DNA of 64,000 bases from Mytilus galloprovincialis (lineage: Eukaryota; Mollusca; Bivalvia; Mytilida; Mytilidae), in the NCBI RefSeq assembly GCF_965363235.1, contig NC_134843.1, positions 5,022,001-5,086,000 on the forward strand. The letters are read 5' to 3'. The notes below the pieces were generated by a model, which was given only the letters and a program-made list of their open reading frames with translations, made no database searches and was not told the DNA's origin. The translations under genes were made by a program, and so were the position numbers. This document shows, piece after piece, positions 23,142 through 34,240 of the stretch; within the stretch, counting starts at the first letter, position 1; each line of letters begins with the position of its first letter.

Positions 23142-23604
23142 TAGGTGTCAGACCACCAATTAAAAATCCCTATCTCTTCAACCAAATTTTGCAATTTTCA
23201 CAGCTTTCTAAATAAGTTTAACTTCATAGAAACCAGGTATATCCTTAATTGTACATGTATCAGCTTTCTACATGCCAATTTTCACCATACCTTTAAAGCC
23301 TTCTAACAAAATAACTGACCTTCAAACAGAGGTACACCAAAAAAATACACCTGGTTTTCTGGAAATCTAAAATTAGTATACTATGGAGCGCATTAATCCT
23401 CAATTTAATTTTTTAATGCAAACTCATAGACAAGTAAATTTTGGCTCAAAATGATCTATTTCTCTTTCACCAAAAGTTTCATTTCTGCAAATTTGTTGGT
23501 TAGTTTAAGTAAACAAGGACATCAAAAGCACTATTTCGTGTCAGAGTAGGGCTACTTTTTCATACGTTCTAAATTGGAGGGAGTAATTGGTGGTCTGACA
23601 CCTA
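23142..23604. mobile_element. MITE, about 463 bp, TA target duplication
   Basis: Left end TAGGTGTCAGACCACCAATT is matched inverted at the right (AATTGGTGGTCTGACACCTA, ending 23604). TA lies outside both ends (23140-23141 and 23605-23606). No coding capacity. It abuts the putative exon at 23033. Confidence 0.75.
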
Positions 23605-23752
23605 TAATAAAAAGAAATACATATTAACGAAAGGCGTTATGTTGAAGGCCGTGCGATAATTTGTTGTATATAAACAACATTTGGGATTGGATTAATAGTT
23701 CATGCTTCCTCTTCGATTTTTTTTTTATTTAAAGTACTTGAACTGAGTTTCT

Positions 23753-23794
23753 CCAAGGATTCGTATAGTAAGATCTTACTATACAAATCCTTGG
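23753..23794. mobile_element. 42-bp palindrome between 5-6-bp direct repeats
   Basis: CCAAGGATT...AATCCTTGG arms close on a central AGATCT (CGTATAGTAAGATCTTACTA in the middle). TTTCTC occurs at 748-753 and 795-800 of this kilobase, directly at both edges. The pattern is that of a minimal palindromic insertion with a target duplication. Confidence 0.55.
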
Positions 23795-25341
23795 TTTCTC
23801 ACGGCCACAAATTCTATTAGATATAATAGTATGATAAAGTTCATTTGTAAAAAAAAATATAGCGAAATCCTATCTTAAAAAAAAAAGATTTATACCCGCA
23901 AGCCCCCTTAACACAATCAAGTGTTTTATCTAGTCATACTCGGTTGAAAATTTGGGTCAAAACCATTTTTTGAAAATTTGCTCTGAACCTTTTAAAAAAA
24001 GAGAATTAAATACAAATTTCACACATTTATGGTGACCATGAATGTTACAGGATAGTGCAGAAAGTGTCTCGATGTTAAAAAGACTTTGTTGAGACATGCT
24101 GAAACCATGGATTCTTAGCCGGAAGAATCCAAACATAGAGCTTCAGAATAGTTTAGTTATCTTGGTCAATTTGCAAAAGAAAGGCACTTTTAATCCATGC
24201 AGACCAAAGTTGTAATTGTAAGTTCATCCCTAATTCTGATTTAGTCAGTAAAACCATAAAATGAAGAAACTAAATCTGTGTCATATATTTAAAATTGTTA
24301 TGTAAACATATACTAGTAACATATAATTAAAAATAGAGGAGCCATAGCAATGTAATTTATCACGGGAAATCTAAAGTGGATGGAAAAATATAACAACGAG
24401 GAATATCTAATAAAAAAATATCAATGAAAAAAATTGAGAATGGAAACATGTCAGAGACAATAAGCTGACCAATGAGTAGATTAAGATTTTCCCTTTTTTC
24501 TATATTTTTAATATTTAAGCCCCCCTTTTTCTCTACTCTTATTTCTATTTCTTTAATGTCTCTATGTGTGTGACTGTCTCTGTATATAAATAATTCAGCA
24601 TGATTCCCGACTAGCATAATTAAAAGTTGAAAAAAATATGAGTTATGAACAACTAACACCAAACAACTCCTTCATTTATCGCCACTTTCAGCATACTTGT
24701 GCTATTTCAGTTTGTCACGATTGGTGTGAAAAGCCGAAGTGACAGGAGAGCATTTTACCGTCAGAGATAGAGCCAAATTTACCTGGTTTTTTTTAACATA
24801 TGGATCGTTTGGGCAACAAAAATACCTGCACAAATTCAGGAATATGGCCGTTATTATCTATTCGTTTGTTTGGATGTGTTAGTGGTTTTGATTTTATCAT
24901 TTGAGTACGGACTTTCCGTTTTGAGTTTCTCTCGGAATTCGGTATTTACATTTCTTTTCAATCTTCCTTCTAAAAACACAGTATCATGAATCCATGTGTG
25001 TTCTTTGGAGTTTTAACAATATTAGCAATAAAGTAAAACAGATGACCAAGATGTATAAACGCCTTATATTCATCCAATAATTACCTCAGACGGGTATTCT
25101 TAGCAAAAAACCAAAATTCTGATGAAGGGGGTGCAATATACGAATGTCTTTTGGATAAAAATTGATTCACGTTGATTGGAAACATATTTTGATACCATTT
25201 CTTTTTAAATAGACGTAAGCAGATATGGTATGAGTGCCAATGAAAAAACTCTCCATCCAAGTCATAATTTGTAAAAGTATTTGAACCCGAATAAAAGTTT
25301 ATAGATTCTTGGATGTTACAAGTAGATATTTAATAATGATG
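23795..25341. other. Intergenic with repeat fragments
   Basis: Contains a repeat B-type fragment near 24425-24455 (minus), a stretch at 24790-25000 that I remember as a common mussel repeat (ACGGACTTTCCGTTTTGAGT, TCTCTCGGAATTCGGTATTT), and a repeat A2 3'-end fragment at 25210-25265 (minus). No gene seen. Confidence 0.45.
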
Positions 25342-26985
25342 TTAAGGTTTCAACTGAAGTCCTGATGTTTTTTCAGTCATTTTTGATTTCTGTAAACAAA
25401 ATTTCGTGGTGCATTTCTTCTTTTTTACTGGATCCGACATGTTGCTACACAACGAACACAGCATGTTTGTTAATTCACCCAAAATCCTAGGAATTCTATC
25501 ATCAGGATATCTTTTGTCTCCGAACAGCTCGTTTTGGAGCTTTGTTTTGACAGCTGATGCAGCAGCAGACATTGGGGCGTTCTTGCTTCCGGTCGATTGA
25601 CAAAATTTCTTAGTGCACTTTTTTCGTTTATTTGAGTCGGAAATTTTGCTACATGCTTTACATGCCATGTCTGATAAAATTGGAATGACTGATTCTGGAC
25701 CAATTATTCTTTTCCAATTCGTAAAATCTTTCCGGAGTTTGACATAATTCAATTGGCTGCTTACTTCTACAATAAAAACGTATGTTTATTAATTTTTAGT
25801 GTGTACATCAGTCACCAATTGACATATGGTCTTACTTCAAAAAAATATTTCAACTATACAGTTTTTTTTTAGTGGGGTCCTATTGGTACTTTTAGCGAAA
25901 GGTATGAAGCTTTACTATATTTCAAGGAGATTACAAGCGAGACATTTGTATCTTTAAATAGACTATCGTGCTTCATTCATCTAGACTAACATGTTGTTTA
26001 CCGAGACCAGAAATTAAGATACGAACCGGACAAACTAATCAATCCTTTTAAAAAAACTTATTTTAAAAGGTTACTAATTTAAAACTGTACTTAGAGTATT
26101 GTTTTTATTGGTACACATATTGATTTTGTTATCAGTAAATTAAAACTATATTAAATATTATTTTTTCACACTTTCACGGTTCAACAATCTGTCAATACTT
26201 TTTGGCATTGCACAAGGTCATGTTTTTCTCTAACTGTTTATGACGTCTAATCCATTGGATGCTGAATGTATACTAATTGATCTTTTAGCCTTGTATGTAT
26301 ATATATATGATTTCTCCTTTTTGTTGTTATTGGCTTTGCACTAGCTGTCAGTAGCTGTGAGAACTCTCAGATCTGTTCTTTTTGACTATTTTGTTGTTCG
26401 GGATGTTAGTCCGTTAGTTTTCTCAATTGACCTGTTTCATACTTTTCATGTCGGATGCATTTTATAGCCGACCATGCATGCAGTATAAGTTTTTTTCATT
26501 TCATTGTTGAAGGCTGTATGGTTGCCTATAATTGCTTACATCCTCTTCATTTGAACTTTGATGGATAGTTGTCTCATTGGCAACATCTCTTTTTTTTTTA
26601 TATAGCTTCAGAGCTCGTGATATTCAGGTGTGTGCATTTTGTAAAGTTATAACTCGTATATATGGCTGAAATAAATATTTTGAGTTGGTGGTTGGTGTTA
26701 GGTTTTTTCATCAACCAATCCTCATTGTCAGATCTAGATGTCTACGCCAAGAAGTGAGGCAGACTTAACTACTATCTATTAATTCTTTATAAAACAAGGG
26801 AGTTAAAGAGTATTGCTAGCTTCTTTTATTTTCTCTGCACCTTACTGTTGTTTCATGTAGTTTAGTACACAATAAAAAACAAATATAAGACTACAATTCT
26901 TACCTGTATTTTTTGATTTACCAGTACTGCAATATACTATGGACAAAGATATAGATACAAGTATACAACTAGATAATATTATCAT
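25342..26985 (-). CDS. Secreted cysteine-rich protein with two Cys modules
   Basis: Two exons join in phase 1 to encode 168 aa. Exon 1 (26985-26904) starts ATG and encodes MIILSSCILVSISLSIVYC, a clear signal peptide, then STGKSKNT before G|GTAAG. Exon 2 (25766-25342) follows TTTATTGTAG and ends TGA/TAA-type at 25342. The mature part carries two copies of one module: MACKACSKISDS...KKCTKKFC and MLCSLCSNMSDP...KKCTTKFC, both C-X2-C-X11-C-X4-C with a Lys-rich loop. Eight paired cysteines and a signal peptide suggest a disulphide-stabilised extracellular protein. I do not recognise the family, and a defence or matrix role would be guesswork. The 1.1-kb intron (25767-26903) holds an internally deleted repeat A copy. 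The next gene upstream is its paralogue in the same orientation. Confidence 0.78.
26050..26600 (+). repeat. Repeat A (long form, internally deleted) in the intron
   Basis: Starts with TATTGTTTTTATTGGTACAC and GATTTTGTTATCAGTAAA, shared with 41970-42015. It runs through CACAAGGTCATGTTTTTCTC and TAATCCATTGGATGCTGAAT (inverse at 40310-40360), TTTGCACTAGCTGTCAGTAG, and ends TAGTTGTCTCATTGGCAAC. It shows that the long form of repeat A reaches well upstream of the usual truncation points. Confidence 0.6.
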
Positions 26986-27130
26986 TGTGATTCCCCCTGG
27001 TAAACAGATACTCCAAGATAAATCCAGCTATATGATTGAACTGAAATTATTATTATGAAAAGTGCGTATAGTTTAACATGGATAAATAGCTTGAAGCAAT
27101 TAAAGTTTTAGTGACAGAAACATGCGAATC
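26986..27130 (-). promoter_or_regulatory. Conserved upstream region of Cys gene 1
   Basis: Read on the minus strand it contains AATTGCTTCAAGCTATTTAT followed by GTTAAACTATACG, then CTGGATTTAT before the ATG. The same blocks in the same order precede the paralogue at 33486-33625. CTATTTAT here and TATTATAA there sit at a matching position, as a TATA-like box would. Conservation between the paralogues is direct evidence; promoter function is inferred. Confidence 0.5.
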
Positions 27131-27959
27131 AGATGAAAAGTTTAAACCTAGATGTTCCCATGTATAATTTATCATCCTAGCAAAGGTTGTCAGTACATGA
27201 TGTAAACAGCACAAAAAACACAAGGTTTTCCAAGAATAATCGCTTAGCGTAATTTGGGAGCTGTTTAACATTGAGCTCTTGAACTACACTTTAGCACTCA
27301 TTGTCCGAGTAGGAATAAAGAAGATTCAGTGGTTGATTAATTGGTTGAATTCTCCTTAACTTCAAATCTTATATGCAATGGATATTCAGAACGAGAACAC
27401 ATAAAAAATAAAACCAATTTGTAGCTTCTTTAAAGTGGATCGGCATGGATGTAGGGCGTTACATTTCAACTGAAGGAATATGTGGTATGTAAGGGATAGA
27501 CAGACATTTCGCATAAAGAACATAAAAGTGTGCTTGTGTTATATAATTAGCAGAAGGCGTGCCACTATCTCTAGATTTGACATTACTATAGTCTTAAATG
27601 GCGTGACTCAGCTATTATGCGACCCTCCAAGCATTGATTTGATTTTATTTGCCGCCAGGGAGAATTTCAGGTGACCTAGTAAAATTACAAGTAGACTCTC
27701 CGATTAAACCTGAAATATACGGAAGCCTCCGGTAGGGTCGGTGGAAAAGGGGGGGGGGGGGTATTTTTAAGTCATCATTATAACGACTTAGCCGACTCGT
27801 TGAAACGACACAAATTACTCATTTAAACTAATATGTCTTTTATATATTCAACTATACGGTATGGTTTTTTTTCTGAAGGCCGCTCGGTAACCTATAATTA
27901 TTAGTTTAAACATATTTATTAACAGTGGGTTGGGAAACAATTTATTGCAACTTTTATTA
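27131..27959. other. No gene seen
   Basis: AT-rich spacer between the two Cys genes with a poly(G) run at about 27748-27761. A weak repeat A-like motif (GAAGGCCGCTCGGTAACCTA) lies near 27876. Confidence 0.45.
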
Positions 27960-28203
27960 ATCCCACTCCACTTTGCGTGTGCTAGTGCTGCCTTGTCTGC
28001 TCTTTTTCTAAATCTACAAGGGTATCTTTAACGTGCAAGATATATGACTCTCTAAAAGTTTTCTCCCCCGAACGGGGATTGAACCAGGAACCTTTGTGTT
28101 AGTAGTCCGATGCACTTTTTTCTCTTGATAAAATTTATTTCACATATATCTATCAGGTTCTTTATCAATTTACAGCACTAACCACTAGACCACGGCTCTT
28201 TTA
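27960..28203 (-). repeat. tRNA-derived SINE with an insertion between A and B boxes
   Basis: On the minus strand GAGCCGTGGTCTAGTGGTTA carries an A box (28175-28192) and GGTTCAATCCC is a B box (28075-28085), followed by GTTCGGGGGAGAAAACTTTT and a SINE body to about 27960. The boxes are about 110 bp apart instead of the usual 35-60 because about 60 bp of AT-rich sequence lies between them. The tRNA-like head and free-standing context support a SINE rather than a tRNA gene. Confidence 0.65.
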
Positions 28204-28401
28204 TAATTATTGGTTACATCCACTTCATTTGAACTTTAGTTATACTTGTCTCATTGGTAATCATACCAAATCGCATAATTTTTATACAAAGTTAACTTTA
28301 ATGTTAATGCTAGGCGCAAAATTATAATATTGCTAAAAAAAAAATCTTTCTGCTTGTACTAAAGTAATTAACAATAGGATATGTTATATCAACATTGATC
28401 T

Positions 28402-31400
28402 TTAATGAAGACGTTTTAAGCTGTCAATTCCAGTTCTGCATGGTGCTTGTTCTGTCCCCTTTACATTACGTAAACAGAATTTCCCGATGCATTTCTTGAA
28501 CTTCTGTTTTGTTGTGTCCTGTATTTTGCAACACATTGAACACAACATGTTTGTTAATTTATCTATAACAATAACTGGATCTTTATTTTCGAGTTTGACA
28601 GGTTGAACGCTTCTTCCTACAATACAAAATTTGTATGTATTAGTGCTGATCAATCATTATAATAGATGTAATAATATGGAAGGTATGACAAGCCGTTTTA
28701 CTATTTATTCGAATTTCAAGATATTTCCTATAATATACATTGTGTATAAGATATCGTATATAATATATAAGACATCTCCTTTAATATATAAGATATCTTA
28801 TATAATTTCATTTTTATAAGATATCTTATATAATATATAAGATATCTCCTTTAATATATAAGATATCTTATATAATTTCATTTTTATAAGATATCTCATA
28901 TATCATATAAGATATCTTTAATGTTATATAAGATATCTTTAATGTTATATAAGATATCGTTAATGTTATATAAGATATCTCATAAAGTTTATATGATATC
29001 TCATATAGTTTATAAAATATCTTATATAGTTTATGAGATATCTTATAAAGACAATTATATAAAATATCTGATAAATTATATGAGATATCTTAAAAAATAT
29101 ACAAAAACCCTATCATGTCGTCCTCTTCAGCATCGTCTGAAGACGGATGGTTTCCGGATAATAACTTTAGATAAGTAAATAGAAATCAATTAAATTTTAA
29201 CACAATGCTTATAACCACAAAAGAAAGCTTGGGATTGATTTTGGTGGTTATGGTCCCTAAGGTTTAGGAATAAGATGTCCAAAGGTGCCCAAAACAAGCA
29301 TTTATCTAGTGTCAGTACAAAAAATTGTGTATAAGTATTTCAATTGTTCTGAAGTTGTACCACAATGTTTAATACCATAAGTAGAAGGTTGGGATATAAT
29401 TTGTGGTTAATGGGGAAAATAATCTAGGAATAAAGGGCCAAAAAGGGGTAAAAAACGAGCATTTTTGTAGATTCAAGACAATAAATTGGAGTTATCTTTC
29501 TGTGTCCAGAATGGTTGTTAAATTACCTAAAACAAATGCTTTATGCAATCTTCTTTGAAAATTGGAGTGATCTTTCTTTGTCCAGAATAGTAGTTGAATC
29601 AACTTAAATCAATGCTATATACAATATACAATGCAATATTCACTTTACTACCAACTGATAAATTAAAGCAGTCTTTAATAACCATTCAGTGATTACAAGC
29701 ACTTTGATTATCATTCTAGGGTTATGCCCTTTTACAAATGGAAAAATTGAAGATTTTTTTAGTTTCTGTTCTCTTATGATTAACTTAAGTTTGTCTCAAC
29801 TAAATTTGATGAAATGTGTATATAATGCTTATTACCTCTAATCTCAGTTTAAGTTCAATTTTTGGCAGCTTCACTTTTACAGTTCTTGAGTTATGTCCCT
29901 TTATAACGTTATATGCTAGCGGGGGCATTATCTTTGTCCCTTTGGATACATTCCCCATTAACTTTTTTAGAAGTTACTATTAATTAATATTAATTTTAAC
30001 CACGACTGTACGACATTTTATATTTTAATATTCTATGATGTATTTAAATGAGTAGTTATTGTTGCAAACTCCATTTGAAATTTGAATTGAGATCATTTTT
30101 GGAATAAGGGAAAGGGGGTCAATTTTTCTCATTTCAGATTTCAGAAATTAAAAGAAAATTTCTTCAAATATTTTTTTTTTGAAAGGATTAATATTCAACA
30201 GCATAGTGAATTGCTAAAGAGCAAAACAAATATTTTAAGTTCATTAGACCACATTCATTCTGTGTCAGAAACCTAAGCAGTGTCAACTATTTAATCACAA
30301 TTCAAATTCAGAGCTGTATCCAGCTTGAATGTTGTGTCCATACTAGCCCCAACTGTTCAGGGTTCGACCTCTGCGGCCGTATAAAGCTGCGCCCTGTGGA
30401 GCATCTGGTTCATTCATTTGTTTACTTCTTAATTTGTGTGAATTAACTTTGTTACAGTAAATGTTTTAAAATTACTACACTTTCATACCACAACAAATAT
30501 TGTATTGGTGGTACATGTATCACTTATATTTGTATCTATATAACAAAAAAAATGAATAGGAATAATTTTGCAATACCTTTTGAATACTATAACTTTTTAG
30601 ATATTTAGACATATTAAGACTTATTAAGTAGATGTTGATAATATATGCTTGACATGCTTGAAATTCTATCAGATTTCTTTGGAGCAGTTATGAGTCTTTG
30701 AAGCATTCTCACAAAGGTTTTTTTGGTGAAATAATTTTCATATTGGTCAAAATATTTCTTTGCTTCGACCAGCTTTGGAGGAGATATAATCAAAGAATTG
30801 ATATAAATCAGCACAGAAGTTTACTTCCTAGCTCATCTAGCCCCAAGCATCATGTCAGGCATTGTCATTACTAAAGACCAATAAATGTATTCTAATCTTA
30901 GGAACAATTCGACATTTTAACAAAAATGTTTACTAATGATACTGACGATCCACCACAAATACATATGAAAAAAGATGTGGTATGATTGCCAATGAGACAA
31001 TTCTCCACAAGAGACCAAATCTACACAGAAATTAACAACTACAGGTCATAAACAATGAGCAAAGCCAATACCGCATATCAGCTATAAAAGGCCCCGAAAT
31101 GACAATGAAAATCAATTCAAACGAGAAGACTAATGGCCTTATTTATGTTAAAAAAATAAAAAAAAAACTAATATGTAACACATAAACAAACGACAACCAC
31201 TGAATTACAGGCTCCTCATATCATATATCATCGCCCATTTAGAAAAAAAACACGTGAAAAAATTAACCTATTATGTGTTGCTCTGCTAACCACAAAATGT
31301 ATCCAAAAATCAAAGATGTAAAACATATTCTATCATAATCATTTGGTAACTAACGTAACGGTACCCAAATTGCACCTATTTATCAAAAATAGCAGCGGAA

Positions 31401-33485
31401 ATCTTACAAGATCTCCTAGAGACTGAACAATTTGTATTTTTATGATTTGATACTATGCATGTCTTTCAACATAGGAAAATATATTTAGTATATATACACA
31501 AAACGTTCACAGTATTTATCAACAGAAGTTTTACTGAAAAAGCAAAATGTACCAAAACGTCGACATGCGACCTCATCAAAACGTCATCTTTTTAAAATTA
31601 GCAAATACAATATGTTTTAAGTATCCATTTCTTACAAAACGAAAAGTAAGCATGGACAAATATCCAATTGTTCAAAATATTTGAAAAAAAATAAACAAAA
31701 GCTCTGTTATTCGACTTTTGACGATGCGAATTTAAGCATGGATGCAATTTGGGTACTCCTCATTACAGAATCATTGATGGTTTGGAGGTTAGTTCAGACC
31801 AATTTTTCTATGATTTTCATATGAATTGAAAATCAAATTGGTGTACCTATATAATAAAGAAGGATACGGCTACAAAATAAACACAAAATGGAAATTTTTG
31901 TCTTGATCATAAAAAAACGTAGTTGAAAAAACTGTCAAAATAGGTGCAATCTGGGTACCGTCACGTTAATACAATTACTGTCTCCTCCATGCCCGTCTTG
32001 AACATGAAAAAAAAATTGAATAAATAACACTCCTAATGCTCAGATTGGTTGTCATCGTGCAACACAGTTAATAACACCATATAGGAAAAACATAGAACTC
32101 CTTTTGTCTTTAGACACTGTCAAACCGGCATCCAAACAAACTATCCACACTCATCTGTGTCCACACTTGTAAACTATATAAGATATCTTATAAACTATAT
32201 GAGATATCTTATAAACTATATAAGATATCTTATAAACTATATAAGATATCTTATAAAGTTTATGAGATATCTTGAAGTAAGAATAAATAGCAAAACGGCT
32301 TGCCATAGGTAGGCAATGCAGTAAGTGTCTCTTCCATGACAGTCTTGAACATACAAAACCTTAATATTAAATAAACAATACTCCTTATGCTCAAGTTGGC
32401 TATCATTGTGCATCCCAGTTAATAATATGGAACCCTATTGGAAAAACACCAGAGAACTCCATTTGTTAGAAAACTAGATGTCAAACATCCAAACATACCA
32501 TCCACACTGATATGTGTTTACACTTGTAGATGTAATAATATGCTTTTAAAAAACGAATGACACTGACGATTACTCTGTTAAAACGTTCTCAATCTCGCTG
32601 CTTTTGAATTTCATAAAATTCCCTCAGTTGCTTATAATCAAAATGGAGTTATTGCTTTATTTTTTGTTATAAAATGAAACAAATAAATCCTCATGACTTT
32701 TCACTTTTTAGCTGTTTTCTATCTTTCAAAAAATGAATTGGAGCTTCGGTCATTGAATAACACGAAAGGAACATTTTGTACAACAGTTAAACTCCGCTTT
32801 CTTTCCTAGTATAGATTCCAGTTATGTTTTATATATATTTAGATATCAAAGTATGATACAACATCAAATTGCAGATATATCATTTCATGGTTTTCCATCA
32901 ACACATTTTTAAAGCAAATTATTTCGTTAAAACTTCAAAAGAAAATAAAAAGCAATAAATGTGATTATGTTTGACATGGACATCAAATAGTACTCGTGGT
33001 TTATTGTATTATAATGTATTGCTTTCGGTTGTACTTTTTAATAAATATATGATTCAACAACACGTGCTTTCGAAGAAAAAAAGTGTAGGGAACGTTAATG
33101 TATAGTTCTATACATAAAAAGTGGTACAAAAGTCCGAGGTATATAAATTCGTTAAACGAAGAGCCGAAGGATGTTGTACTAATAAGTCCAGAATTGAAAT
33201 AGATAAATTTATGTTTTCTTTTGAGATGTTGGATAAAATCAAGTTTGAAAAGATAGAACAAGCCAATATTTTGTTAAATATTTATGATTTTCTTTTAAAA
33301 AGGTGTTTTATAGTAAAACTTAGAAGCTCAAGTATAAAAAAAACATATTTCAACTTTTTTTTGTTAAACTTTTCTTTAAAAACAAATATTTTGCAATAGA
33401 TCTTACCTGTGTATTTTTGCGAATAGCATACTGGGACTAATAACAAAGATACAAATATCAAACTACAACATGACAGTATTCTCAT
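28402..33485 (-). CDS. Secreted cysteine-rich protein with one Cys module (paralogue)
   Basis: Two exons encode 97 aa. Exon 1 (33485-33407) encodes the signal peptide MRILSCCSLIFVSLLLVPVC, then YSQKYT, and ends G|GTAAG. Exon 2 (28616-28402) follows TTGTATTGTAG and encodes RSVQPVKLENKDP, one module MLCSMCCKIQDT...KKCIGKFC (C-X2-C-X13-C-X4-C) and a short tail with one more Cys. Exon layout, phase-1 junction, module sequence (LTNMLCS.C) and upstream DNA all match the gene at 25.3-27.0 kb, so the two are tandem duplicates. This copy has one module where the neighbour has two. The 4.8-kb intron is full of repeats. Because it is so long, pairing of these two exons needs transcript support; exon 1 could in principle belong to another, unseen exon. 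Confidence 0.68.
28735..29100. repeat. Palindromic AT satellite (AAGATATCTT)
   Basis: A run of about 15 copies of TATAAGATATCTTATA-type palindromes at 20-30-bp spacing. It includes a longer direct duplication ending ATATAATTTCATTTTTATAA (near 28800 and 28870). Each unit can fold on itself. The same motif forms a second block at 32166-32275, both inside the intron of the 28.4-33.5 kb gene. Confidence 0.8.
29115..30410 (-). mobile_element. Diverged copy of the 4.3-kb element family
   Basis: The minus strand begins near 30410 with CCAGATGCTCCACAGGGCGC and AGCTTTATACGGCCGCAGAG, continues with TCGAACCCTGAACAGTTGGG and AGAATGAATGTGGTCTAATG, and ends near 29115 with an inverse GACGAC-type tract. 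These match 13343-13660 and, near the other end, the 160-bp unit motifs of 17.0-17.6 kb. It is shorter (about 1.3 kb), with the middle missing. Confidence 0.65.
30970..31230 (-). repeat. Repeat A copy
   Basis: AAGATGTGGTATGATTGCCA, GACAATTCTCCACAAGAGAC, AACAATGAGCAAAGCCAATA and CCACTGAATTACAGGCTCCT are the inverse of the standard repeat A landmarks. Confidence 0.75.
31975..32530. repeat. Direct duplication (about 200 bp) flanking an AAGATATCTT satellite block
   Basis: Copies at about 31975-32165 and 32310-32530 share CCATG(A/C)C(A/C)GTCTTGAACAT, AATAACACTCCTAATGCTCA-type sequence, AACACC/AACATAGAGAACTCC and CCACACT(C/G)AT.TGTGT. Between them (32166-32275) are five units of ACTATATAAGATATCTTATA. 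The satellite may have expanded at the duplication junction. Confidence 0.7.
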
Positions 33486-33625
33486 TCTGATAGTTCCTGT
33501 CTTCACAACATCATAGAATGTAAATCCAGATATTTCATTAAATAGGCATTTGTTATGAGAATAACGTATAGTTTAACCGCACTTTATAATACTAGCTTGA
33601 AGCAATTAAAAGTTCAATGTCAAAA
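33486..33625 (-). promoter_or_regulatory. Conserved upstream region of Cys gene 2
   Basis: On the minus strand AATTGCTTCAAGCTAGTATT with TATAAAG, then GTTAAACTATACG and ATCTGGATTTAC before the ATG. It matches block for block the region upstream of the neighbouring paralogue (26986-27130), with only small indels. Confidence 0.5.
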
Positions 33626-33919
33626 AATATTTACGTGTTTCATTTATTATCCGAGCAAAAATTGCCAGGGCAATGATAATGATGATTTTAACTGCGCATA
33701 AAACGATGTTCATCAATGATAAACTTGTATTGAAGTTTTGGGGCACTTGAGCCATTCAACACTATAGTACTTTGATTAATTGGTTTGAACTGTCTCCTTA
33801 TGTCATTGATATTAGGAACTACAACAAATAAGCAATTATAACTCTAATTCTGGCATGAATGGTCAATGGACTGTCATACATGTGAAAGGCTTACATACCA
33901 GGTTTGTAATAGATATACG

Positions 33920-34240
33920 ATTCGAAGATGTGGTAAGAGTGCCAATAAGACAACTCTCCATGCAAGTCACAATTTGTAAAATTAAATCATTATAGGTACA
34001 AAGTACGGTCTTCAACACTAAGCATTGTCTCACACAAACCAGCAAGATAAAAAGGGCCCCAAAATGACTAGTGTCAAACCATTGGCAAACAGGAAAACAA
34101 CGGTCTAATCTACATAAAAAAACGAGAAACGAGAAACACTTATGAGCAACATCAACAAACGGCAACCACTGAACATCAGGGACCAGACTTAGGAAAGGTG
34201 CAAACAAATGCAGCGGGGTTCAAATAATGCTCTACCGGCA
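33920..34240 (-). repeat. Repeat A2 copy
   Basis: A subfamily of repeat A with GATGTGGTAAGAGTGCCAAT, ACTCTCCATGCAAGTCACAA and ATGACTAGTGTCAAACCATT. A second member lies at 59035-59400, and a 3'-end fragment at 25210. Confidence 0.65.

Noticed and set aside
23753-23794. Transcription terminator hairpin
   Set aside because: Eukaryotic context; direct repeats at both edges favour an insertion.
28175-28192. tRNA gene
   Set aside because: A and B boxes are too far apart, no cloverleaf forms and a SINE body follows.
30614-30814. 66-codon minus frame (AKKYFDQYENYFTKKTF)
   Set aside because: Some protein character, but no splice sites, neighbours or family; kept out of the feature list as too weak.
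33121-33399. 92-codon plus frame rich in Lys and Phe
   Set aside because: AT-rich, no ATG at its start and overlaps the opposite-strand signal-peptide exon region; no recognisable domain.
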